64,000 nucleotides of DNA from Agrobacterium vaccinii (GTDB taxonomy: Bacteria; Pseudomonadota; Alphaproteobacteria; Rhizobiales; Rhizobiaceae), in assembly GCF_021310995.1 (NCBI RefSeq), contig NZ_CP054151.1, positions 1,095,501-1,159,500 on the forward strand. Direction: 5' to 3'. The notes beneath the pieces were generated by a model. The model had not been told where the DNA came from. It searched no databases and saw only the letters and a program-made list of their open reading frames with translations. Positions 35,376 through 43,677 of this stretch are shown here, piece by piece. Made by a program: the position numbers and the translations under genes. Within the stretch, counting starts at the first letter, position 1; each line of letters opens with the position of its first letter.

Positions 35376-36527
35376 TTAAAGCAGGTCCTGTTCAATCGGC
35401 AGACGAGGATTTTTCGGTGCCTCGCCGAGTTGCGATCTCTCAAGGCGTTTGGGTCTTGCCCATTCCTGTCTCGCTTCTTCAGACAGTACGAGACCATGGC
35501 CTGGCCTGTCGGGGGCGTAGGCGTAGCCGTCGCGGATTTCGATGGGGGTTTCCACGAGATGATCGAAGTTCTGGAAGGAATATTCCAGCCATTCGACTTC
35601 CGGCAGGGCTGTGGCCATATGGACGCCGACTTCGAGGAAGGTGTTGCCAAGGCTAACCGGTATCCCCATTTCCGCGGCAAGCCAGCCGATGCGCATGACA
35701 TCGGTCACCTGTCCATGGACATTGAGAAGATCGGTGCCGTGGTTTTCCAGAAGGATGCGCTTTCCCGGCATATCAAGATATTCGCCACTGTTGATCTGCG
35801 TCCAGTTGACGGCGTGACGCAGCGTCCGCAAGCCCTCGAAGTCATGGCGCAGAATGGGGTCTTCCACCCAGAGCAGATCGTGGCCAGCATCGCGGATTTC
35901 CGTCAGTTTGACGAGTGCTTCCTTGGAATTCCAGGCCTCGTTGGGATCGATCATGATCAGCGAACCCTCTGGCACCGATTGCTGAAGCAGCTCGAGCCGT
36001 TTCAGGTCGCGCTTGAAATCGGGATGGCCGACTTTGATTTTGAAGGCACTATACCCAATGCTCGCTGCATGGCGGAACAGCGCGCAGAATGCCTCGTCGC
36101 TCAAGTGGAAATCGAGACCACTGGCATAGGCGCGGACGCGATCCCGTCTGCTTCCCAGCAATTGATGCAACGGCATGCCGGCCTCTTTTGCGGCGAGGTC
36201 CCAGAGTGCAACTTGTAGCGCTTCATGAAACGGCAGCGAAAATGCGCGCTGGTTGCCGCCACGGGGCCGGTTGACACGGTGCACGAGGCCTATGGCTTTT
36301 TGGCCTTTCAGCGTTGGCCAAGCCTCGTTTTCGAAGACGGCTTCGATTTCAGCCTGATCGGGCAGGGGGTGGAACAGGGTCTGGATGAATCCCAGCCCGA
36401 CCTCTCCCGTTTCAGAGACCAGTTCCAGAGCTGCAACGTTGGCGTCGTCGGCACGAACCTGACTATCGCCAATTACACGGTCGCGGGCAAACTGAAATCG
36501 CGTTATACGGAAATGAGAAATAGTCAT
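35376..36527 (-). CDS. Enolase-superfamily acid-sugar dehydratase/racemase
   Basis: 383-residue mandelate racemase/muconate lactonizing enzyme relative. Barrel motifs are FKIKVG (KxK general base), IMIDPNEAWN, WVEDPI, INSGEY and HGQVTDVM; the Asp and two Glu residues bind magnesium. It is divergent from the GntR regulator at 36591 and distinct from the dehydratase at 32521 (FKIKVG here, MKIWPF there). Probably dehydrates an aldonate in the pathway served by the transporter at 37403-41570. Confidence 0.86.
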   Translation of the reverse strand: MTISHFRITRFQFARDRVIGDSQVRADDANVAALELVSETGEVGLGFIQTLFHPLPDQAEIEAVFENEAWPTLKGQKAIGLVHRVNRPRGGNQRAFSLPFHEALQVALWDLAAKEAGMPLHQLLGSRRDRVRAYASGLDFHLSDEAFCALFRHAASIGYSAFKIKVGHPDFKRDLKRLELLQQSVPEGSLIMIDPNEAWNSKEALVKLTEIRDAGHDLLWVEDPILRHDFEGLRTLRHAVNWTQINSGEYLDMPGKRILLENHGTDLLNVHGQVTDVMRIGWLAAEMGIPVSLGNTFLEVGVHMATALPEVEWLEYSFQNFDHLVETPIEIRDGYAYAPDRPGHGLVLSEEARQEWARPKRLERSQLGEAPKNPRLPIEQDLL

Positions 36528-36552
36528 GGCGGACTCTCTGATCGCTTAAAAA

Positions 36553-36570
36553 CTGATACTGATCTATCAG
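36553..36570. promoter_or_regulatory. Probable GntR operator
   Basis: CTGATA-CTGATC-TATCAG is a 6-bp inverted repeat with a 6-base centre in the 63-base gap between the divergent dehydratase and GntR starts. The half-site resembles that at 23672-23689 (ATCA/TGAT). Confidence 0.5.
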
Positions 36571-36590
36571 AAAGGAAATTTTCTGTCATC

Positions 36591-37289
36591 ATGAAAAAAT
36601 TGTCGGAGCGTCAAACTGTGAAATCAAGCGTCATGGAAGCGGGTGCGCCGCGTCTTAGCGATGTGGCCTATGAGCGCATTCTCGAAAGTCTTTTCGAGCG
36701 CAAGGTACCCGTAGGCGCCTTCATTTCGCAAAACGAGCTTTCGGCCATTGTCGATGTGCCGGTCGCGCCGCTGCGCGATGCGTTGCGGGTGCTGGAAGCC
36801 GAGGGGATTCTGACCATTCATCCACGGTCGGGCATTCAGTTCATTCGGCCCGGTCTGGAGCTGACGCGATCCACCTATCAGTTCCGCTCTATTGTCGAGC
36901 GCGCGGCAGTGCGGGTGTTTGCAGAAGAAGCAGACGAGCACATAACAAATGCCCTGGAAGTCAGGCATTCTAGGCTTTTGCGCCGTGTGGAGCGTGATGG
37001 TATTGGCCCGGAGCAATTGCTTGAGATGGATTCGCTGGAGCTCGATTTGCATGGCCATATCATTCAGGCATTGCGCAATCCCCTGATAGACAGCGCCTAC
37101 AAGCGCATGCACAATTACCTGCGGCTGCTGCGGCTGGAGCGGAAGGTGACGGTGCCGATCATGATCCGAACGCTGAAGGAGCATTTGGATATTCTGGAGG
37201 CCTGCGGCACGCGAAATGCTGAGGCTGCGGAAAAGGCGTTGCAGGCGCATTTTCAGGCGGCCATGCAGCGTAACCTCGGGCTGGTATAA
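36591..37289 (+). CDS. GntR-family regulator with FCD domain
   Basis: 232 residues from ATG 36591. The HTH region is YERILESLFERKVPVGAFISQNELSAIVDVPVAPLRDALRVLEAEGILTI, then a helical FCD domain with LDLHGHII and LKEHLDIL carrying metal-type His. Start is uncertain: AAAGGA lies about 14 bases before ATG 36591, and ATG 36633 would also leave a complete HTH. It precedes the CUT1 transporter by about 110 bases and probably controls it and the divergent dehydratase. Confidence 0.87.
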   Translation: MKKLSERQTVKSSVMEAGAPRLSDVAYERILESLFERKVPVGAFISQNELSAIVDVPVAPLRDALRVLEAEGILTIHPRSGIQFIRPGLELTRSTYQFRSIVERAAVRVFAEEADEHITNALEVRHSRLLRRVERDGIGPEQLLEMDSLELDLHGHIIQALRNPLIDSAYKRMHNYLRLLRLERKVTVPIMIRTLKEHLDILEACGTRNAEAAEKALQAHFQAAMQRNLGLV

Positions 37290-37402
37290 ATTAGCACCAT
37301 TAATTTCAGAGGGTGGTGATGTGCGTTGTTGCAGATGTTGAGAATTGGTGCTAGCTTCCGCTGATCGATCAGATTGGGAGTCTGATCTCTTGGGAGGTTT
37401 CG

Positions 37403-38641
37403 ATGCATCTGAGCAAACGTGAATTTCTGGCAGCAAGTGCAGTGTTGGCTTTTGCCGCGAGCCTGCGCAGCGCCAACGCCGCAACGGCGATCAATTATTG
37501 GCACCATTTCGCCAGCCAGTCCGAAATGGCGGGACTGGCCAAAATCATCCAGCTGTTTGCAGCGGCAAACCCGGATATTTCGGTGACGCAGGAAAGCATT
37601 CCGAATTCGGAATATATGGCGAAAGTCTCCTCTGCCGTCGTGGCCGGTGGCCGTCCCGATACCGGCATGGTGATTGCCGAACGTTTTGCCGACCTGACGG
37701 CGATGGGTGCGCTGGTCGATATCAGCGAGCGTGTCAACAAGTGGGAAAGCAAGGCCAACCTGCCGGACAACCGTTGGGCCGGAATGTCGAGTGAGGGCGC
37801 GATTTACGCGGTGCCAGCCTATGCCTTCGTTGACTGGATGTATTACCGCAAGGACTATTTCGACGAAGCGGGGATTGCCGCTCCTCCCAAAACCTTCGAC
37901 GAGTTTTTGACCGTCTGCCGAAAGCTGACGGACCCATCCAAGAACCGTTACGCATTCGGCATGCGCGGTGGTGCGGGAGCATTCAAATACGTAATCGACG
38001 TGATGGAATCCTTCGGGTCTCCACTCGTGAAAGATGGGCAGGCGGCTATCGACAAGCCAGCGGCGGTCGAGGCGATCACCTTCTACGCCAATCTCTTCCG
38101 CAAGGAAAAAGTCGCGCCGCCAAGCGCGCCGAACGATAGCTATCGCCAGATCATGGAAGGTTTCAGAACCGGCCAGACGGCGATGATCTGGCATCATACC
38201 GGTTCGCTGATCGAAATCTCCACGGCACTGAAACCCGGCGTCCAATTTGCTACCGCACCCATGCCTGCCGGACCCAAAGCCCACATCGCTCGCGTGGCCT
38301 ATGCGGGTAACGGCATCTTCAAGGATGACAATGTCGAGGCCGCGTGGAAATGGATCAGCTTCTGGGGCCAGACCGATGCCGCCATCGCGTTGCTTGAGGC
38401 AACGGGCTACTTCCCGGCATCGACGGCGGCACTGAAAGACGAGCGGATCACCGGAAATCCGATTTACGCTGCGGCCACGCAGACGCTTGAATTCGGCCGT
38501 CTGCCGAACAGTTTCGTCGGGGCAGCGGGCTGGTCGGAAAACGTTGTCAATCCGACATTCCAGTCGGTCCTGACAGGTCAGTTGACACCCGAACAAGCCG
38601 TCGATCGTATGATCGAGGGACTTGAAGCAGCGCTGCGCTAA
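37403..38641 (+). CDS. ABC sugar transporter substrate-binding protein (CUT1)
   Basis: 412-residue SBP family 1 protein with signal peptide KREFLAASAVLAFAASLRSANA and mature start TAINYWHHFASQSEMAGLAKIIQLFAAANPDI. GGGAGG precedes ATG 37403. Similar to the SBP at 20747. The KR pair before FLAAS is only half a twin-arginine motif, so Sec export is assumed. Confidence 0.9.
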   Translation: MHLSKREFLAASAVLAFAASLRSANAATAINYWHHFASQSEMAGLAKIIQLFAAANPDISVTQESIPNSEYMAKVSSAVVAGGRPDTGMVIAERFADLTAMGALVDISERVNKWESKANLPDNRWAGMSSEGAIYAVPAYAFVDWMYYRKDYFDEAGIAAPPKTFDEFLTVCRKLTDPSKNRYAFGMRGGAGAFKYVIDVMESFGSPLVKDGQAAIDKPAAVEAITFYANLFRKEKVAPPSAPNDSYRQIMEGFRTGQTAMIWHHTGSLIEISTALKPGVQFATAPMPAGPKAHIARVAYAGNGIFKDDNVEAAWKWISFWGQTDAAIALLEATGYFPASTAALKDERITGNPIYAAATQTLEFGRLPNSFVGAAGWSENVVNPTFQSVLTGQLTPEQAVDRMIEGLEAALR

Positions 38642-38650
38642 TCTCTTACA

Positions 38651-38680
38651 GGCGCGGTGCGGTTTGCCGTATCGCGCGCC
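38651..38680 (+). promoter_or_regulatory. Intercistronic hairpin after SBP gene
   Basis: GGCGCG (38651-38656) pairs with CGCGCC (38675-38680); CGG and CCG pair inside around TTTG. It begins 10 bases after the SBP stop and would form before the permease start. Confidence 0.55.
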
Positions 38681-38710
38681 AAGCAGGGACGGCATCAGAG
38701 CCGCGTTTTC

Positions 38711-39628
38711 ATGACATCACATTCAAGACGCCATCCTTTCAGCAGTCTCGGAGACATCTCGGAATCGCGTTACTGGGTGTATCTGCTTCTCCTGCCGAGC
38801 CTTCTGCTGCTGTTCCTCGTGGTGGCTTACCCGACGATCTACGGGTTCTTCATCAGCGTGCGCGAAATGCGCCTGACACGGCCCGGCCTCAATGGCTTTG
38901 TGGGAATGAAGCATTACGTCGCGATGATGTCGGATCGCGTTTTCTGGATTTCGCTGAAGAACACCGCCATCTGGGTGGTCGCGGCTGTCACCATTGAGAT
39001 GGCACTTGGATTCATCGCAGCCGTTGCGCTCAACCGCAATCTGCCGGGCACGAAGATTTTCGGCGTGCTGATCCTGCTTCCGTATTTCCTGCCCAACGTC
39101 GTGGCGGGGCATATGTGGGCGCTTCTTCTCGATCCGCGCCTTGGTGTCATCAATGACATTCTCGTTCGGATTGGTGTGCTCAGTTCCTACAAGGCCTGGT
39201 TTGCCGATCCCAACACCGCGCTTGCCGCGACCATTCTTGTCGAGGCATGGCACGGGTTTCCGTTCTTCGCGCTTCTGTTTCTGGCTGGCCTGAAAGGCAT
39301 ACCGGAAGACCTGTACAAGGCCGCTGCCGTCGATGGTGCTGGCTCCTTCACCAAGTTCAGATTGATCACCGTGCCGATGCTGAAGACGGTGATTACGGCG
39401 GCGGTCATCCTGCGCGTCATCAGCCTCGTCAACTCGCCCGATCTTTTGCTGGTATTAACAGGCGGTGGCCCCGGCAACGCCACGCAGGTTCTGTCGCTCT
39501 ATGCGTTTCAGACGGCCTATCGCGATTTCAACTTCAGTTACGCGGGCGCTCTTTCGGTTGTGATGTTCTTCATCCTGATGGTCTTCGCAACGATCTACAT
39601 TCGCCTGTCGCGCATAACGAAGGAGTGA
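38711..39628 (+). CDS. ABC sugar transporter permease, MalF type
   Basis: 305-residue CUT1 permease; first helix VYLLLLPSLLLLFLVVAYP and EAA loop LYKAAAVDGAGSFTKFRLITVPML. ATG 38711 gives a normal length but has a weak ribosome site; GTG 38657 would add 18 residues that overlap the hairpin. Confidence 0.9.
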   Translation: MTSHSRRHPFSSLGDISESRYWVYLLLLPSLLLLFLVVAYPTIYGFFISVREMRLTRPGLNGFVGMKHYVAMMSDRVFWISLKNTAIWVVAAVTIEMALGFIAAVALNRNLPGTKIFGVLILLPYFLPNVVAGHMWALLLDPRLGVINDILVRIGVLSSYKAWFADPNTALAATILVEAWHGFPFFALLFLAGLKGIPEDLYKAAAVDGAGSFTKFRLITVPMLKTVITAAVILRVISLVNSPDLLLVLTGGGPGNATQVLSLYAFQTAYRDFNFSYAGALSVVMFFILMVFATIYIRLSRITKE

Positions 39629-39631
39629 GCC

Positions 39632-40477
39632 ATGTTTAAAAGCAATCGTAGCAGACGACTGGCCGCCGATATCCTGACTTACGCCGTTCTGTTCACACTC
39701 GCGGCCTTCTGCCTTGGCCCTATGGTCTGGATGTTTCTGACATCGCTGAAGCCCGAGGCCGATATCGTCACGTCGCAGATGCAGTATATCCCGACGCACA
39801 TCACCTTCGAAAACTATGTGGCGATCTGGACCCAGTCGAACTTTCCCGTGCTGATTACCAACAGTCTCATCGTCACCACGGTCACGGTCGCCATCTGCGT
39901 CGTTACCGGCACGCTGGCTGCTTATGCCTTTTCGCGGTTGGTGTTTCGCGGTCGCAACAACATCATGCTGGGTTATCTGCTGATCCGCATGTTCCCCGCC
40001 GTGATGATGATCATCCCGCTTTATGTGATGATGCGAACCGTGGGGCTGGTCGATAGCCGGTTCGGCTTGGCTCTTGCCTATACCAGTTTCCTGCTGCCGC
40101 TTTTCGTGTGGATGCTCAAGGGCTTTTTCGATGCCGCACCCAAGGAGCTTGAAAGTGCAGCGCGCATCGATGGATCGACCCGGCTTGGTGCGATGGTGCG
40201 CATCGTTCTGCCGCTGGCACGAAACGGCCTCGTCGCCAGCTCCGTTTTCATCGCCATTGCCGCCTGGAACGAGTTTATCTTCGCTCTCATGCTGACCACA
40301 GGCCAAGGGTCTCGCACATGGCCGGTCGGGCTTCAGCTGATGGTCGGCGAATTCCAGCTTCCCTGGGGCGTTCTCGCCGCAGGCGGCATTCTCAGCATTC
40401 TCCCCGTTATGCTTTTGTTTGCGATCGTCCAGCGGGCAATGGTTCAGGGTCTCACCGCCGGAGCCATCAAGGGCTAA
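39632..40477 (+). CDS. ABC sugar transporter permease, MalG type
   Basis: 281-residue CUT1 permease; EAA loop KELESAARIDGSTRLGAMVRIVLPLA and C-terminal VQGLTAGAIKG. ATG 39632 lies 3 bases after the previous stop with AAGGAG upstream. Confidence 0.92.
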   Translation: MFKSNRSRRLAADILTYAVLFTLAAFCLGPMVWMFLTSLKPEADIVTSQMQYIPTHITFENYVAIWTQSNFPVLITNSLIVTTVTVAICVVTGTLAAYAFSRLVFRGRNNIMLGYLLIRMFPAVMMIIPLYVMMRTVGLVDSRFGLALAYTSFLLPLFVWMLKGFFDAAPKELESAARIDGSTRLGAMVRIVLPLARNGLVASSVFIAIAAWNEFIFALMLTTGQGSRTWPVGLQLMVGEFQLPWGVLAAGGILSILPVMLLFAIVQRAMVQGLTAGAIKG

Positions 40478-40490
40478 AGGAACACATAAA

Positions 40491-41570
40491 ATGGCGACAC
40501 TTTCACTCAACAACGTCCGCAAGTCCTATGGCGCACTCGAAGTCCTGCACGGCATCGATATCGAGCTTGAGGATGGCGGCTTTCTGGTGCTGCTCGGGCC
40601 GTCCGGTTGCGGCAAGTCAACCTTGCTCAACATCATCGCCGGGCTTGATGAGACCTCGAGCGGCGATATTGCCATCGGCGGACAATCGGTCTCTAACCTG
40701 CCGCCGAAGGATCGCAACATCGCCATGGTGTTCCAGTCCTACGCGCTTTACCCGACCATGTCGGTGGAGCGAAACATCGGTTTCGGTCTGGAAATGCGCG
40801 GTACGCCTGTCGAACAGCGCCGCGAAGCCGTCGCGCGTGCGGCGGATATGCTGCAAGTCACGCATCTGCTGGATCGCAAACCGGCCAACCTGTCCGGCGG
40901 TCAGCGCCAGCGTGTGGCGATGGGTCGCGCGATCGTTCGCGACCCGGATCTGTTCCTGTTCGACGAACCACTGTCGAACCTCGATGCCAAGCTGCGCGTG
41001 GAGATGCGCACCGAGATCAAGCGGCTGCATGAGAGGCTAGGCACCAGTATCGTCTACGTCACCCACGACCAGATCGAGGCCATGACGCTGGCAACGAAAG
41101 TGGCCGTCATGAAAGGCGGCCATATCCAGCAACTGGCCGATCCGCGCACCATCTATGAACGTCCGGCCAATATGTTCGTGGCTGGCTTCATCGGTTCGCC
41201 TGCCATGAATTTTCTGAAAGGGCGGCTGGTGAACAGCGAGTCCGGCTGGCAGTTCAAGGCAGAAGACGTGTCGCTGGATCTCGGCCGCAGCGATACGAAA
41301 CTGGCAGAACAGGACGTCATCCTCGGCGTTCGGCCGGAAGAGTTGAAAGTCGCCCACGCCGATAGAGTTGCCGCTTTCCGTGGCACAATCGACGTTGTTG
41401 AACCCACCGGTCCCGATACGATGCTCACCACGCTCATCGGTGGCCAAATCGTGATCGCCCGCGTTGAGCCGCGTTTTGCTGGCAAGCGCGGAGAGACCGT
41501 TGCTTTCACCGTCGATCCCACCAGCGTCAATCTCTTCGACCCGCAGACGGAATTAAGAGTGCAATGGTAA
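40491..41570 (+). CDS. ABC sugar transporter ATP-binding protein, UgpC/MsmK type
   Basis: 359-residue ATPase: Walker A GPSGCGKST, Q-loop FQSYALYPTM, signature LSGGQRQR, Walker B FLFDEPLSNLD, switch YVTHDQ and a regulatory C-terminal domain with GVRPEELKV. It completes the importer started at 37403. Confidence 0.93.
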   Translation: MATLSLNNVRKSYGALEVLHGIDIELEDGGFLVLLGPSGCGKSTLLNIIAGLDETSSGDIAIGGQSVSNLPPKDRNIAMVFQSYALYPTMSVERNIGFGLEMRGTPVEQRREAVARAADMLQVTHLLDRKPANLSGGQRQRVAMGRAIVRDPDLFLFDEPLSNLDAKLRVEMRTEIKRLHERLGTSIVYVTHDQIEAMTLATKVAVMKGGHIQQLADPRTIYERPANMFVAGFIGSPAMNFLKGRLVNSESGWQFKAEDVSLDLGRSDTKLAEQDVILGVRPEELKVAHADRVAAFRGTIDVVEPTGPDTMLTTLIGGQIVIARVEPRFAGKRGETVAFTVDPTSVNLFDPQTELRVQW

Positions 41571-41743
41571 AGTCGGGCGCTCATCAAAACCTGTTCAGCG
41601 ATGTGTACTGGCAGGATTGATCGCGTTGGCGAGGAATGGTGTCACGATGAAGACGTGCGGCCATGCACCTTTGGGTTCAGTTTCACCTAGCGACCGCGAA
41701 AGGCCGCTTATGCAACGAGGCGATGCTCCGGCCCACTATGGCA

Positions 41744-42190
41744 CTAGATAACACCCTTGCCGAAAATGAAACATCCGTAGGGTCCTGGATCGGATGTTCG
41801 CACAATCGAAAAAGATTTTTTGGCCGCCTCGTAAAACGCGAAACGCTCCAGCGCTTCAATCTGAACGTGTCGATTTTCGGAATGATTGACGACATTTTGC
41901 ATGGCTGTGAAAATCCGGGCCTGGCCGTCGGGATCGCCCACAACCTGCATGCGTTTTACCGGAGCATCGACAAAGGTGTCGAGAGGAAACAGTTTCAGAA
42001 TGGCCTCGGCGGCACGTTCCAGGCCGCATCCAGAAAGATTGATGAGCTTTCCATAGGTGGTATGATGGGCGATGGTTGCCGCGGGGTGGTTGATGTCGCA
42101 CAGGACCAATTGGTCACCATGCCCCATCAGCATAAGCGCATGGAGAAGTTCCGCATTGATAACCGGATCGATCCCTTTGAGCACTGCCAT
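41744..42190 (-). CDS. fucU: RbsD/FucU-family sugar mutarotase
   Basis: 148 residues matching L-fucose mutarotase: LKGIDPVINAELLHALMLMGHGDQLVLCDINHP carries the His and Asp of the active site. It speeds the exchange of sugar anomers in the cytoplasm. ATG 42190 has GAGGAGG immediately upstream. It is the only direct hint of the sugar type in this region and favours fucose or another 6-deoxy or pyranose sugar over the transporters on either side. Confidence 0.85.
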   Translation of the reverse strand: MAVLKGIDPVINAELLHALMLMGHGDQLVLCDINHPAATIAHHTTYGKLINLSGCGLERAAEAILKLFPLDTFVDAPVKRMQVVGDPDGQARIFTAMQNVVNHSENRHVQIEALERFAFYEAAKKSFSIVRTSDPGPYGCFIFGKGVI

Positions 42191-42499
42191 CTCCTCCTCA
42201 TGAACGCAGATTCCTGCTTCACAGAATATATGAATTTTGTAATGTCGGCAATCGCCGCGAGTAAGTTCCTCTCACTGAGAGTAAGTATTCGGTCCAAACT
42301 CAGCCGAAATACTGCGTAGATGTGCGATTATAGCGGCGAATTTCTGTGCGTTGAGAAATATTCGTCAACTTCTTAGTAACGCAATTTACAATACCGAAAA
42401 TCTGTGTGAAGTTCTCGAAACGGATGACGTCCTCCCAAGGATAAGATGTTCGGCGGGTGCAGCGGTTGGCTGCGCCCGCTAACTGAAAAGGGAGGCGCA
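42191..42499. promoter_or_regulatory. Divergent promoter region with palindrome
   Basis: Gap between the mutarotase and the next ATPase gene; no gene seen. CTCTCA-C-TGAGAG at 42269-42281 is a perfect palindrome with a one-base centre, flanked on both sides by GAGTAAGT direct repeats. The surrounding 150 bases are AT-rich and probably hold promoters in both directions. Confidence 0.5.
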
Positions 42500-43603
42500 A
42501 TGTCGCGAGGAGTGCGCGACGCCGTGGGAGGAGAAAAGCTTTTGGCATCGATGAATATCGTCAATGTCGGAAAGGCCTATGGCAGCCTGACGGTGATCCA
42601 TGGCGTTTCCGTTGAAATACCCGACGGCGAATTCGTCGTTCTGGTGGGGCCATCCGGCTGCGGAAAATCGACGCTGCTGCGCATGGTCGCAGGGCTGGAG
42701 CCGATTACATTCGGCGATATCCAGATTGACGGGAAGTTGGTCAACGACCTGCCACCGAAAGACCGCGATATCGCGATGGTGTTCCAGAGCTATGCGCTTT
42801 ACCCGCACAAGACGGTTGCCGAGAATATGGGCTTTGCTCTGAAAATGCGCGGCGAGACCAAGGCGGATATTGATGCAAGGGTGCGTAAAGCGGCCGAAAT
42901 CCTTGACCTCGTTCCGTATCTGGCCCGCTATCCTCGCCAGCTTTCCGGTGGTCAGCGGCAACGTGTGGCGATGGGCCGGGCGATTGTTCGCGATCCTAAA
43001 GTCTTCCTGTTTGACGAACCGCTGTCCAATCTCGATGCGAAGCTGCGCGTGCAGATGCGCGCCGAAATCAAGGAATTGCAGCGACGTCTAGCAACGACCA
43101 TGATCTATGTAACGCACGATCAGGTGGAGGCCATGACCATGGCTGACCGCATCGTCGTGCTGCGCGATGGCCGTGTCGAGCAGATCGGCTCGCCGCTGAC
43201 GCTTTACGACAAACCCGCCAATACATTTGTTGCTGGCTTCATCGGCTCCCCATCGATGAACCTCATCAAGGGCCATATCCGCAGCGCCGCAGAACCGTAT
43301 TTTGAGACGGATGAGGGCATCCGCCTGCCGCTTTCGCTCGCGCCTGCGGGTTCGGATGGCAAGTCTGCCTTTTACGGCATCAGGCCGGAGCATTTCACGC
43401 TCGGTGGCGCGGTTGACGCGCAAGTGACAGTCGTGGAATCGACCGGCTCTGAAACGCAGGTCTTTGCCAAAATCGGGCAGCAGAAGATCATCGGCGTGTT
43501 TCGTGACCGGGTGGAAGAACCGTCGGGCGGCACCATTGCAATGACACCGAATGCCGGACTGGTCCATCTGTTCGATGGCGAAAGCGGGCAGCGGCTGGAA
43601 TGA
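42500..43603 (+). CDS. ABC sugar transporter ATP-binding protein, UgpC/MsmK type
   Basis: 367-residue ATPase: Walker A GPSGCGKST, Q-loop FQSYALYPHK, signature LSGGQRQR, Walker B FLFDEPLSNLD, switch YVTHDQ, C-terminal GIRPEHFTL. ATG 42500 has a strong AAGGGAGG site but gives a 17-residue N-terminal extension; TTG 42542 or ATG 42551 would give the usual start. It is the first gene of the large plus-strand locus, ahead of its SBP. Confidence 0.9.
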   Translation: MSRGVRDAVGGEKLLASMNIVNVGKAYGSLTVIHGVSVEIPDGEFVVLVGPSGCGKSTLLRMVAGLEPITFGDIQIDGKLVNDLPPKDRDIAMVFQSYALYPHKTVAENMGFALKMRGETKADIDARVRKAAEILDLVPYLARYPRQLSGGQRQRVAMGRAIVRDPKVFLFDEPLSNLDAKLRVQMRAEIKELQRRLATTMIYVTHDQVEAMTMADRIVVLRDGRVEQIGSPLTLYDKPANTFVAGFIGSPSMNLIKGHIRSAAEPYFETDEGIRLPLSLAPAGSDGKSAFYGIRPEHFTLGGAVDAQVTVVESTGSETQVFAKIGQQKIIGVFRDRVEEPSGGTIAMTPNAGLVHLFDGESGQRLE

Positions 43604-43677
43604 ATTCTACCTGACGCTTTGAGGAGATAGCGTCAGCAACCACAAAAGTGGCGTATCGATAACGGGAGGAAAACCAC

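Noticed and set aside
37253..38695. 480-codon minus-strand open frame across the SBP at 37403
   Set aside because: It is a shadow of GC-rich third positions in the SBP; the plus strand has a signal peptide and a strong ribosome site.
39455..40522. 355-codon minus-strand open frame opposite the MalG-type permease
   Set aside because: Its translation is rich in His, Glu and Asp, as expected for the antisense of a membrane protein, and the sense strand has the EAA loop.
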